From NCBI GenBank assembly GCA_028767165.1, contig JARACJ010000003.1, forward strand, positions 1-64,000: DNA of 64,000 bases. Reading direction: 5' to 3'. The notes beneath the pieces are model-generated. The model was not told where the DNA came from. It made no database searches and saw only the letters and a list, made by a program, of their open reading frames with translations. This document shows positions 25,177 to 35,710 of this stretch, in pieces. Source of the stretch: Proteobacteria bacterium DTSAM18. Lineage in GTDB: Bacteria; Myxococcota_A; UBA796; GCA-2862545. The position numbers and the translations under genes were made by a program. The first letter of the stretch is position 1; each line of letters begins with the position of its first letter.

Positions 25177-27558
25177 TCACCTCTTTCGGGGCTTCGCTCG
25201 CGCCGTGGGGGCCGCGGTGAGGGGATCGTCGGGCCAGACGTGCTTGGGGTAGCGGGCCTTGAGGTCCTTGCGCACGTGCGCCCAGGAGCCGCGCCAGAAC
25301 CCGGGCAGGTCGCTGGTGATCTGGGCGGGGCGCCGGTTGGGAGCCAGCAGGTGCAGCACGATGGGCACGCCGTCGACCGTGGGGTGCCGGTCGAGACCGA
25401 AGAGCTCCTGCATGCGCACGGCGAGGACGGGCACCTCTCCGCCATAGTCCAGGCGGGCCGTGCGGCCCGTGGGAATGGGGATGCCGGCTGGCGCACGCTG
25501 GTCGAGGGCCTGCCTGGCCGTCCACTCGAGGTCGTCCAGGATGGCGCGGGACCAGGGGGCCTTGTGCAGGTCCTCGAGGTGCCGGCAGTCCCGCAGCAGG
25601 TCCACGGCGAGACGCCGCAGGCCGTCGGGGGAGACGTCCGGGAGGGGCAGGTCCGGGTCACGACGGTGCAGGAAGCGCACGCGGCCGAGGAGCTGCCGCA
25701 GGTCCCGGTCGTCCGGCAGGAAGCGCTCCGGATCATCCGGCAGGGCAGCCACGAGGGCCTGGTGGCGCGTCTCCCGGGTGACCGGGACGCCCGTCTGCTC
25801 GGCGAGCACCAGCGCGCCCCAGCGGCACTGCCGGACCCCGATGACCTTGCCGCTCGACGGCTCGAGCCGCGCGGTGGTGACCCAGGGTGCGTGCAGGTCC
25901 TCTTCGTCGAGCGGCCACAGCACGTCGATGCGGGCCTCGCTGCCCTCCGTGTCGGACACCTCCAGCGCCACCCCGAGAGGGGCGTGGGCATCGCAGCGGG
26001 CGCCACGCCCGGACGCCAGCAGGTACACGTGGGGCTGTCCCTCCCGGGCCAAGGCCACCCGATCCGGAAAGCCCATCGCGAGGGCCGCCGCGAGGGAGGC
26101 GGCCGGTTCGCCGGCACCGTGGGAGCGCCTCATCAGGCGTCGCAGGCGCTCGGCCTGCCGTCGCTCGGTGCGGGGGAGCTGTTGGCTGCCCGTGGCGTGG
26201 GCGTGCAGATCCCAGCCTCCCCGTCGTCGGTCGGCGGACAGCGCGGCCGCGAGGGTGGCGGCCTGGTCGGCGAAGGGCGTGCCCGTGGCGGCCAGCAGCA
26301 CCCGGGCCAGCCGCGCGGAGACGGGCAGGGTCGCCATCGCGCGGCCCAGGTCCGTGAGCCCGCCCCCATCGAGGGCACCCAGGCGCTCCAGCAACCCCTC
26401 CGCAGCCTGCAGGCGGCTCTCCTCCGGAGGCTCCAGCCAGGGGAAGTCCCCGGCGGGTCGGTCGTCCCAGGCCCGCAGCAGGAGCAGGGCGTCCGTCAGG
26501 TCGAGGCGCTGCACTTCCGGCACGTCGTGGCTGCGTCTGCGGCGGTGCTCCTGCTGGGTCCACAGCCGCCAGGCGATGCCCGGTCCCACGCGTCCGGCGC
26601 GTCCGGCACGCTGGTCGGCGCTGGCGACGGAGTGTGGGACCTTGCGCAGGTGGTTCAGGCCGGTGCGGGGGTGGCGGGAGAGCTGCTTGACCTCGCCGGT
26701 GTCGACCACCGCCCGGATGCCGGGCAGGGTGACCGAGGTCTCGGCCACGTTGGTGGACAGGATGATCCGCTGGCGCTGCCCGGGACGAAGGAGCGCCCGC
26801 TGTTCGGACAGGGGCAGGCCGCCGTGGAAGGGGCGGATCTCGGCGTCGGTCTGCCCGTCGAGGGCACGCGCCGCATCCTCGATCTCCCGGCGTCCGGCGA
26901 GGAACACGAGCACGTCACCGCCGGTCTCCCGGGCGAGGGTCGACGCGGCGTCGGCCGCCTGGCGGGCCATGGGCCGGTCGTCCGGGCGATCGAGGTGACG
27001 GATCTCCACAGGGTAGGTGCGACCGGGTGAATCCAGCAGTGTAACGACCATATAACGCTGCAATGTGTCGATCTGCAGCGTGGCGGACATGACGAGCACC
27101 TTGAGATCATCCCGCAGCTCCCGGGTGAGCTCCCAGGCCATCGCGAGGGCGAGGTCGGCGTCGAGGTGGCGCTCGTGGAACTCGTCGAAGATGAGCAGGC
27201 CCACCTCCTCGAGCAGGGGGTCGGTCACGAGCATGCGCAGCAGCACGCCCTCGGTGACCACGAGGATGCGGGTGTGGTCCGAGACCAGCACCTCGTCGCG
27301 CATGCGCAGGCCCACCGTCTCGCCCACCTCCTCGCCGAGCTCCTCCGCCATGCGTGACGCCGCGGCACGGGCCGCCACCCGCCGTGGCTCGGTGAGCACG
27401 ATGAGGCCGTCGGTGAGGTCCGCGCGCCACAGCGCAGGCGGCACGCGGGTGGTCTTGCCCGCGCCGGTGGGGGCGTGGAGCAGGGCGCCGGGCTCGCTGC
27501 GCAGGGTGGCCACGAGCTGGGGCAGCAGCGGGGTGATGGGGAGATCGGGCGGGGACAT
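25177..27558 (-). CDS. hrpB: ATP-dependent helicase HrpB
   Basis: A DEAH/RHA-type helicase of 793 residues, the normal HrpB length. Motif I is APTGAGKTT (29-37), motif II DEFH (125-128, DEFHER), motif III SAT, and motif VI in the form DQRAGRAGR. The C-terminal third is the HrpB-specific domain. The cellular role of bacterial HrpB is poorly defined; RNA processing is likely. It leads a minus-strand group with the M64 peptidase 45 bp downstream. Confidence 0.93.
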   Translation of the reverse strand: MSPPDLPITPLLPQLVATLRSEPGALLHAPTGAGKTTRVPPALWRADLTDGLIVLTEPRRVAARAAASRMAEELGEEVGETVGLRMRDEVLVSDHTRILVVTEGVLLRMLVTDPLLEEVGLLIFDEFHERHLDADLALAMAWELTRELRDDLKVLVMSATLQIDTLQRYMVVTLLDSPGRTYPVEIRHLDRPDDRPMARQAADAASTLARETGGDVLVFLAGRREIEDAARALDGQTDAEIRPFHGGLPLSEQRALLRPGQRQRIILSTNVAETSVTLPGIRAVVDTGEVKQLSRHPRTGLNHLRKVPHSVASADQRAGRAGRVGPGIAWRLWTQQEHRRRRSHDVPEVQRLDLTDALLLLRAWDDRPAGDFPWLEPPEESRLQAAEGLLERLGALDGGGLTDLGRAMATLPVSARLARVLLAATGTPFADQAATLAAALSADRRRGGWDLHAHATGSQQLPRTERRQAERLRRLMRRSHGAGEPAASLAAALAMGFPDRVALAREGQPHVYLLASGRGARCDAHAPLGVALEVSDTEGSEARIDVLWPLDEEDLHAPWVTTARLEPSSGKVIGVRQCRWGALVLAEQTGVPVTRETRHQALVAALPDDPERFLPDDRDLRQLLGRVRFLHRRDPDLPLPDVSPDGLRRLAVDLLRDCRHLEDLHKAPWSRAILDDLEWTARQALDQRAPAGIPIPTGRTARLDYGGEVPVLAVRMQELFGLDRHPTVDGVPIVLHLLAPNRRPAQITSDLPGFWRGSWAHVRKDLKARYPKHVWPDDPLTAAPTARAKPRKR

Positions 27559-27573
27559 CGTGCCTCAAGAGAA

Positions 27574-27605
27574 CGCCCCGCCGCTGCCGGAGCAGGGGCG
27601 GGGCG
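27574..27605 (-). terminator. Terminator of the thioredoxin/VKOR-fusion operon
   Basis: CGCCCCGC (27574-27581) pairs with GCGGGGCG (27598-27605). On the minus strand the stem is followed by TTCTCTT. It lies 18 bp after the stop of the VKOR fusion gene and just before hrpB. Confidence 0.65.
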
Positions 27606-27623
27606 GATGCGGCCGCAACGGCC

Positions 27624-29540
27624 TCAGTTGGCGTTGGCGCAGCAGCGGAATCCGGTGCGGATGTTGCTGTAGCCGGCGCCGAAGGTGGGGTTGCGGCGGT
27701 AGCAGCGTGCCTTGTCGTCCGGGGTGTCGAACGCGCCACCGAGGAGCACGGCCTCCTCGGCGGTGGTTCCGACCCACTCCTCGACGTTGCCGGTCATGTC
27801 GTACACGCCGTCGGGGGTGACGCAGCCGGGCATCTCGCCGGTGTAGACGGGACGCCAGGACGGCTGCTGGTCGGCGGGCAGGCGGGGGTTGGCCTCGTGG
27901 TTCTCCCAGCACAGGTTCTTCGTGTGCAGGTCGCCGTAGGGGTAGGCGGTGCCCTCGATCATGTCGTCGGCGGTCTGGCCGTTGCCGTTGTCGTCGACGG
28001 GGGCGGCTGCCTGGCAGGCGGCGATCCACTCGGACTCGGAGCACATGCGCTTGCCCGCGGCCTTGCAGGCGTCGTTGGCGGCGTACCAGGACATGCGGGT
28101 GCCGGGCACGAGGTGCTTGCCGGAGACCGCCTTGCCGGAATCCAGGGAGGACTCGAAGGTGTCGATCATGAAGTCCATGCCGCCGTAGGTGATGCGCTGC
28201 ATCTCCGGGACGTCGGCGGGGATGGGCTCGACCTCGGGTGCCACCTCACGAAGCGCCCGGGCGTTCTCCACGACCTCCGAGCCGGAGCGGCCGAGGGCCG
28301 TCTCGATGGCGCGGGCCATCTGCTCGGCGGAGGAGCCCGAACGGTACAGCTGGCCGTTGATGAAGATGCGGGGGGTGCCGTGGACGTCGACGGCGGCACC
28401 CTCGGCGCCGGTGGCCTTGACCCGCTCGTAGCCCTTGCCGTCGCGCATGCAGCTGACGAATTCGGACTCGTCGAGGCCGAGCTTGCGGGCGTAGGCCATC
28501 AGGTTCTCGTCGCCGAGCTGGTGGTTGTTCTTGTACAGCAGGTCGTGGTACGCCCAGAACATCCCCTGATCGGCGGCACACACGGACGCGGCGTGCGCCA
28601 CGCAGGCCCGGCGGTGCTTCTTGTTGTTCACGCCGGAGTTGCAGGCCGGGTCCATGGGGAAGTGCTTGTACACCATCACCACGTCGTCCTTGTAGGCCTC
28701 GAACAGGCGCTTGAGCTGGAAGCCCGCGCGCTTGCAGTAGCCGCACTCGAAGTCGGCGAACTCGACGATGGCCACCTTGGCGTCAGGGTTGCCCTTCCAG
28801 TGGTCGTCCGGGGTGGTGGACAGGGTGGCCTCGTTGCCGTCTTCCGTCTTCACGGTGAAGCTGAGGACGGGGGCGGGACCCTCCGGGTCCTTCAGCGCCA
28901 CCTCGGGCTCCGGCACGTCGTCCGGCAGCTCGGCCACGACGGGGGCGTCGAGCAGCAGGGAGGCCCGGTAGGAGCGCTCGCCGGAGATGGCCACGCCGAT
29001 GGCGATGATGCCGATGAAGGCGGCCGCGGCCACGGACTTCATCTTCGGCAGGACGAGACCACCGGTGGCCTTGCGGTCGAGCCACATCTGCAGGCCGCCG
29101 AGGCCGAGGATGGCGAGGTTGATTCCGTAGGTGCGGATGCACCAGGAGCACACGTAGCCGAGCTCGACCTTCGAGATGTAGAACAGGAAGGCCGAGAACA
29201 GGGTGGCGCCCAGGCCCGTGAGCGTGATCAGGGGCGCGTAGCCACGCTTTCCGCGGGTGGTGAGCAGGATCCAGACGAGCACCGCGGCGTAGGTGGCGAT
29301 GGCCCAGGTGTACAGCGGCACGCCGAACACCTCGGACCAGGCCGAGGTGTTGACGATGTCGCAGTTCACGGTGGACGACTCGGCGCAGCCCACGAGGGTC
29401 TCCGCCTGCAGCTCCTCGCCGCCGTAGATCTCGATGTCGTGGTGGCGGGTCATGTAGACGCCCACGCCCATGCCGACGACCATCAGCGGGCTGAGCAGCC
29501 ACAAGGGCCAGTTCTTCACGGGGGTCTGCGCGTCGGTCAT
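27624..29540 (-). CDS. VKOR-DsbA-FGE triple-fusion oxidoreductase
   Basis: One 638-residue protein joins three modules. Residues 10-190 are a vitamin K epoxide reductase-like membrane domain with loop Cys52 and Cys60 and the CSWC site (131-134) that passes electrons to quinone. Residues 245-425 are a DsbA-like thioredoxin with CGYC (266-269) and cis-proline GTPRIF (389-390). Residues 450-638 are an FGE/sulfatase-modifying-factor fold (MSWYAANDACKAAGKRMCSESEW, GNVEEWVG, GFRCC). VKOR-DsbA fusions are known self-contained disulfide-forming machines; the third domain is the oddity. The FGE part does not show the paired catalytic cysteines of true formylglycine-generating enzymes in the expected place. 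Its gene overlaps the upstream thioredoxin gene by ATGA. Confidence 0.88.
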   Translation of the reverse strand: MTDAQTPVKNWPLWLLSPLMVVGMGVGVYMTRHHDIEIYGGEELQAETLVGCAESSTVNCDIVNTSAWSEVFGVPLYTWAIATYAAVLVWILLTTRGKRGYAPLITLTGLGATLFSAFLFYISKVELGYVCSWCIRTYGINLAILGLGGLQMWLDRKATGGLVLPKMKSVAAAAFIGIIAIGVAISGERSYRASLLLDAPVVAELPDDVPEPEVALKDPEGPAPVLSFTVKTEDGNEATLSTTPDDHWKGNPDAKVAIVEFADFECGYCKRAGFQLKRLFEAYKDDVVMVYKHFPMDPACNSGVNNKKHRRACVAHAASVCAADQGMFWAYHDLLYKNNHQLGDENLMAYARKLGLDESEFVSCMRDGKGYERVKATGAEGAAVDVHGTPRIFINGQLYRSGSSAEQMARAIETALGRSGSEVVENARALREVAPEVEPIPADVPEMQRITYGGMDFMIDTFESSLDSGKAVSGKHLVPGTRMSWYAANDACKAAGKRMCSESEWIAACQAAAPVDDNGNGQTADDMIEGTAYPYGDLHTKNLCWENHEANPRLPADQQPSWRPVYTGEMPGCVTPDGVYDMTGNVEEWVGTTAEEAVLLGGAFDTPDDKARCYRRNPTFGAGYSNIRTGFRCCANAN

Positions 29541-30031
29541 TGCGAGATCTCCAGCAGTGCGGCCTGCAGCTCCTTGAGGCCGTTGGCGCGGCTGTAACCT
29601 GTCTTGCGGAACTTCACGGTACCGTTCCCGTCGAGCAGGAACATCGTGGGCATCGACAGCACTTCGTACTGTCCCATGGCCAGGGACTCGTTGTCCCAGA
29701 TGATGGGCAGCTCGAAGGGGGTCTGGGCCAGGAACTTGCGGGCCATCGACTTGTCGCGGTCGACGTTCACCGCGTAGATGGCCAGATCCGGACGCTCCTT
29801 CTGCAGCTCGGCGAGGGCGGGGAGCTCCTCACGGCAGGGACCGCACCAGGACGCCCAGAACGAGAGCACGACGGTCTTGCCGCGCTGCTCTACGAGGCTG
29901 AAGCGGCCGCCTTCGAGCAGGGGGAGTTCGAACCCGGGTGCCGTGCGGCCCACCAGATCGATCTGTTGTTCGGGAATCATCTCCGGCGCGGCAACGGCCA
30001 TGCCGGCGGCAAGGAACAGGGCAGAGAGCAT
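29537..30031 (-). CDS. TlpA-like periplasmic thioredoxin
   Basis: A 164-residue secreted thioredoxin: signal peptide (MLSALFLAAGMAVAA), a TlpA/ResA-type domain with WASWCGPC (CGPC at 63-66) and cis-proline SMPTMFLLD. GGAGG precedes the ATG at 30031. It is translationally coupled to the VKOR-DsbA-FGE gene. A reductant and an oxidant of thiols are thus made together, which suggests a folding pathway with both disulfide formation and isomerisation or reduction. Confidence 0.88.
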   Translation of the reverse strand: MLSALFLAAGMAVAAPEMIPEQQIDLVGRTAPGFELPLLEGGRFSLVEQRGKTVVLSFWASWCGPCREELPALAELQKERPDLAIYAVNVDRDKSMARKFLAQTPFELPIIWDNESLAMGQYEVLSMPTMFLLDGNGTVKFRKTGYSRANGLKELQAALLEISQ

Positions 30032-30191
30032 ACGACCTCCATTGGGCCATCGATTAGCACACACGCGCGCGAGGACGGAAGGGGCCACGACGAGGTGTGA
30101 CACCCGGTGGGGGCTCTCTCGGGCGTACCGTGTGGGCCTGAACGGCAGGTGCGGATCTGCTATACCCACGGCGCCTGACGAGAGTGTGCAA

Positions 30192-31996
<1,805 letters not shown>

Positions 31997-32000
<4 letters not shown>

Positions 32001-32716
32001 TGCGTTCCGTCGGATTCGCCCTCGTCCTCGCGGGCCTGTGTCTCTCCGCCGGTTTCGGCGCCCGTCTCGGCGAGCAGGATCGTCTCGCCGTGGAGTCCGG
32101 ACTGCAGGCGCAGACCCTCGACGCCGCCCAGGTCGCCCTGCAGACGCCCGAAGGTCTCGGGGAGCTGCAGAAGGCGGAGCTCGAGCGGGTGGTCGACGCC
32201 ATGCCCCCGGCCCAGGTCGACACCCCGATCGCGTCCCAGCGCATGTCCGACTGGATCGACGTGGCCGGCCCCATGTTCTCCCTCGGCATTCTTCTGATGA
32301 TCGCCGGCGCCCTCCTGGCACGGCGGGGCGCGGGTCGCGCGAGCGGCGAGCAGGCCCATGGCGCGCTCGGGTTCGTGCAGACCTGCACGCGCCTCCGCGA
32401 GGAGATCGACGCCATGGTGCAGGCGGTCGGGGAGGGCGGTGACGCCACTGCACTCCGCGCGCAACTCGACACGATCCAGGCGGAGCTCATCGACCCTCTC
32501 GTCGAAGAACGCGCGTCGCTGATCGAGCGCCACGGCCTCGGTACCTTCGCGGAGTATTTCGGTACCTTCTCCGGCGCGGAGAGGCAGCTACATCGTGCGT
32601 GGTCGGCCCTTGCTGATGGGTACGCCGATGTGGCGCTGGAATCTTTGCGCTCCGGCGAGGTGCTGCTCCGCAAGGCAGGCGATGCATTTGAGAGGGCCGA
32701 AGCCGCACCCCGGTGA
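31997..32716 (+). CDS. Membrane protein of unknown function linked to OPT transporter
   Basis: A 239-residue protein with an N-terminal signal/anchor, a second membrane segment (WIDVAGPMFSLGILLMIAGALLARR) and a long helical cytoplasmic domain. It overlaps the OPT gene by ATGA, so it is likely made with the transporter and might be an accessory subunit. I do not recognise the family. Confidence 0.72.
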
Positions 32717-32787
32717 TATCCTGTACCCATCCAACCTTTGACTGGTACGCGCAAGTTTTTCGCCTGCCATGGATGGAGGAGCATTCG

Positions 32788-34527
32788 ATGGGACGGTTCG
32801 CACTTCATGGGGCGGTATGTTGCGCCCTGACCCTGGGGCTCGCGGGTTGTACGGAGAGCTTCACGGTTCGGGAGCTCACCGCGGAGAACATCTCGTTCAC
32901 CCAGCAGGAGTACACGTCCGACGTGCCGCTCGAGGTCGTGGTCGACTTCGGCGACGTCGACCCCTCCAAGCTGTCCGTGAAGTACTTCTGGTCCGTCGAT
33001 GACGGCACCGATACCAGCTCCATCACCGGCCCGGTCGTGAACAAGAGCTGGACCCGCAAGGGCCAGCTCTGGACCGTCACGGTGGTCGCCTCCCACAACG
33101 ACAAGGCGGGCAAGGAGGTCACCGCGCAGGTGGAGGTGGTCAACGGCGCACCGGTCATCGAGCGGCTCCGGATCGACCCACGCCCCGCCACCCGTGCCGA
33201 CACCCTCGTCGTCGAGGCGGAAGTCACCGATCCCGACGGCGACCCCTACGAGTTCTTCTACACCTGGTACGTCGACGACGAGCTGCAGGACTCCCTCGCG
33301 GGTCCGTCCTTCGATGCATCGGCGGTCACCCGTGGCCAGAAGGTGCGGGTCGAGGTCGAGGCGTTCGACGGCGACGACATGTCCGCCACGTCCCAGGTCA
33401 CCACACGGGTCGTGAACGCGCTGCCCACCGCGCCCACCGTCGAGGTGCGTCCCAACGGACTGGGTGGCAACCTCGTCTGCCACGTCGAGGTGCCCTCCAT
33501 CGACGCCGATGGCGACGACGTCAACTACGTGATGAGCTGGGAGCGCGATGGGGTGGGCTTCGTCGGCTCCACCACCACCTGGCTCGGCGACACCCTGCCG
33601 TCCGGCTTCATCGGCTGGGGCGAGACCTGGGTCTGCCGCGCGTACCCCTCGGATGGCGTCGCGCGGGAGTTCGGTGATCCCGGCGTGTACATGTACCAGA
33701 TGCCGCTCGAGCCTCCGGCGATGGTCACCGTCGATGCGGGCACCTACACGCTCGGCCAGCCCTCCACCGATGTCGGCTACGAGCTCGGCAACGCCGAGAA
33801 CGAGGACGAGGTCGAGGTCACGCTCTCCCGCGGGTTCGAGATCATGGATGCCGAGGTCACCATGGGGTCCTTCAACGGCTTCCTCGGTGGGGATCCCCTC
33901 ACGATCTCGTGTCCCGACTGCGCGGCTTCGGGGGTCACCTGGCACCAGGCTGCGGCCTACGCCAACGCCCTGTCCGCCGACTACAACCTCGAGGCCTGCT
34001 ACACCTGCACCGAGGGGCAGACCGGATGGTCCTGCGACGCCCCCTCCGACCCCTACGCCTGCGAGGGCTTCCGTCTGCCCACGGATGCCGAGTGGGAGAT
34101 CGCGGCACGGTCCGGTGGTGACGAGGGCAGTCTTCCCGACGGCGGCTCGTTGCTCGTGAACGGCCAGTACAGCTGCAACACCTCCGAGAGCAGCGAGGGC
34201 ACCGACCTCGAGGACTTCGCGCTGTACTGCGCCGGCGACGTCGATGCCCCCCAGGAGGTCCGTTCGCTGGCCTCCAACACCTGGGGACTGTTCGACATGG
34301 CCGGCAACGTGGCCGAGTGGGTCCACGACACCCACAGGCCGGGCCTGGCAGGACGTCAGGAGACCGACCCCGTGTACGACGATGGCGGCGAGGGTCGCAT
34401 CGTTCGTGGTGGCAGCTTCCAGAGCTTCCCCTACGAGCTGCGCACCTGCTACGGTATCGCCCGCACGGCGAGCTACCAGTACCCGACCATCGGGTTCCGT
34501 CTCGTCCGCACGCTTCCGGAGGACTGA
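32788..34527 (+). CDS. Lipoprotein with Ig-like/PKD repeats and a C-terminal FGE-type domain
   Basis: A 579-residue lipoprotein with lipobox LAGC (Cys at about 22). Several PKD/Ig-like repeats follow (pattern DPDGDPYEFFYTWYVDD, then DADGDDVNYVMSWERDG). The C-terminal FGE/sulfatase-modifying-factor domain has GVTWHQAAAYANALS, GFRLPTDAEWEIAAR, GNVAEWVHD and IVRGGSF...GFRLVR. It lacks the active-site cysteine pair of genuine FGE, so it is more likely a binding domain. GGAGGA precedes the ATG at 32788. It is probably displayed on the outer membrane. The following small gene is 3 bp away. Confidence 0.82.
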   Translation: MGRFALHGAVCCALTLGLAGCTESFTVRELTAENISFTQQEYTSDVPLEVVVDFGDVDPSKLSVKYFWSVDDGTDTSSITGPVVNKSWTRKGQLWTVTVVASHNDKAGKEVTAQVEVVNGAPVIERLRIDPRPATRADTLVVEAEVTDPDGDPYEFFYTWYVDDELQDSLAGPSFDASAVTRGQKVRVEVEAFDGDDMSATSQVTTRVVNALPTAPTVEVRPNGLGGNLVCHVEVPSIDADGDDVNYVMSWERDGVGFVGSTTTWLGDTLPSGFIGWGETWVCRAYPSDGVAREFGDPGVYMYQMPLEPPAMVTVDAGTYTLGQPSTDVGYELGNAENEDEVEVTLSRGFEIMDAEVTMGSFNGFLGGDPLTISCPDCAASGVTWHQAAAYANALSADYNLEACYTCTEGQTGWSCDAPSDPYACEGFRLPTDAEWEIAARSGGDEGSLPDGGSLLVNGQYSCNTSESSEGTDLEDFALYCAGDVDAPQEVRSLASNTWGLFDMAGNVAEWVHDTHRPGLAGRQETDPVYDDGGEGRIVRGGSFQSFPYELRTCYGIARTASYQYPTIGFRLVRTLPED

Positions 34528-34530
34528 ACG

Positions 34531-35082
34531 ATGAAGTGGATCCTGTGGTCCGCGGTGGCCCTGGCGGGCGGTGATGTCGTGGGGGAGAACGGCCTCGAGG
34601 AGGTCGCGCTGATCAACAAGACCCTCACGCCCATCCACGCGGCGACCGGTGGCAACGTCCTCGAGGAGAAGCTGCAGGCCCAGGTCCAGGCGCTCCATCA
34701 GGCCTGGTCGACCATCGAGGAAGATCCCGAGGAGCGCGACACCCATGGTGCCGTCCTCCGTCAGTCCAGGCCGCTGCGTCAGGATCTGGAGAACGTGCTG
34801 CTCGACATCCTCGAGGCGGGTGATGTCGACGGCACCGTGGCAGGGCTGTCCAAGCCCCTGGCCAAGCTGTACAACGATCGCCGCAAGGCGCTGTCCCGGC
34901 AGATCGAGAACTACCCGCTCACGGCACAGGCGCGCGAGGCCTTCCTCATCTCGGAGGCCTACTGCGACGAGGCCACGTCCGCGGCCAAGAAGAAACGCCA
35001 CAGCAAGGCGCTTCGCGAGGCCTTCGCATGCGCCCGCGAGCTCGACAAGGTCCTGTTCGAAGCCTATCCATCCTCCCGCTGA
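34531..35082 (+). CDS. Exported helical protein, unknown function
   Basis: A 183-residue product with a short N-terminal hydrophobic stretch (MKWILWSAVALAGG) that may be a signal peptide, then an all-helical body with two late cysteines. It lies 3 bp after the Ig/FGE lipoprotein gene, so the two are co-transcribed and possibly act together. A clear terminator follows. No family is recognised. Confidence 0.7.
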   Translation: MKWILWSAVALAGGDVVGENGLEEVALINKTLTPIHAATGGNVLEEKLQAQVQALHQAWSTIEEDPEERDTHGAVLRQSRPLRQDLENVLLDILEAGDVDGTVAGLSKPLAKLYNDRRKALSRQIENYPLTAQAREAFLISEAYCDEATSAAKKKRHSKALREAFACARELDKVLFEAYPSSR

Positions 35083-35090
35083 GCCACTTG

Positions 35091-35115
35091 GAAACCGCCC
35101 CTCCCGGGCGGTTTC
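35091..35115 (+). terminator. Rho-independent terminator
   Basis: A perfect 10-bp stem (GAAACCGCCC/GGGCGGTTTC) with a 5-nt loop lies 8 bp after the stop codon at 35082. T residues close the stem on the 3' side. Confidence 0.8.
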
Positions 35116-35262
35116 GTGGTAATGAGGCGCCGCACGGTGGGTGCCACCGCGCATCGGGCAACCTGCGGGTGTGGCCCAGCCACGCCACAGCCGATCCATG
35201 TCCGGGAGCCCGACCCCGCGGTGGAGCGGGCGGGTACACCTCCACGAAAGGACTGATTCGAC

Positions 35263-35652
35263 GTGTCACGGAAGAAACTCAAACAACGCGCTGCCGTCGG
35301 TGTGCTCGGCAAGGAGCTCACCCGGCGTTCCCGTGGGCGCTGCGAGCTGTGCGAGTCCCGTGACCAGGTACGCCCCTTCGAGCTCACGCCGTTTCCGGAA
35401 GAGCCGGAGATGTCGCGCACCCTGATGGCCTGTGCGCGGTGCCGCCGGTGGCTCGAGAAGGGAGACATCGACCCCGTCGAGGGGCACTTCCTGTCGGGCG
35501 CCGTGTGGTCCGAGCTTCCGGCCGTGCGGCTCGCGGCCGCCCGCATGCTGCTCGCCGCGGACTTCCAGGAGGACCCATGGATCATGGATGCCCTCGAGGC
35601 CGCGGATGTGGATCCCGACACCCAGGAATTCCGGCACCCGGTCGGTCCCTGA
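35263..35652 (+). CDS. PhnA-like N-terminal zinc-ribbon protein
   Basis: A 129-residue protein with RCELCES and ACARCRRWLEKG, a four-cysteine zinc site, followed by GAVWSELPAVRLAAARML and a C-terminal helical end. This order matches the N-terminal domain of proteins annotated PhnA, which despite the name are not shown to act in phosphonate use. The typical C-terminal PhnA domain is absent. It starts at GTG 35263 with AAAGGA upstream. Function is open. Confidence 0.7.
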   Translation: MSRKKLKQRAAVGVLGKELTRRSRGRCELCESRDQVRPFELTPFPEEPEMSRTLMACARCRRWLEKGDIDPVEGHFLSGAVWSELPAVRLAAARMLLAADFQEDPWIMDALEAADVDPDTQEFRHPVGP

Positions 35653-35658
35653 CGCAGA

Positions 35659-35687
35659 AAGGGCGCGCCCCACTGGAGCGCGCCCTT
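35659..35687 (+). terminator. Rho-independent terminator, possibly bidirectional
   Basis: A 10-bp stem (AAGGGCGCGC/GCGCGCCCTT) with a 9-nt loop lies between two convergent genes, 7 bp after the PhnA-like stop codon. Confidence 0.75.
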
Positions 35688-35710
35688 CGCGGATCATGCC
35701 CTGAGGGTGA

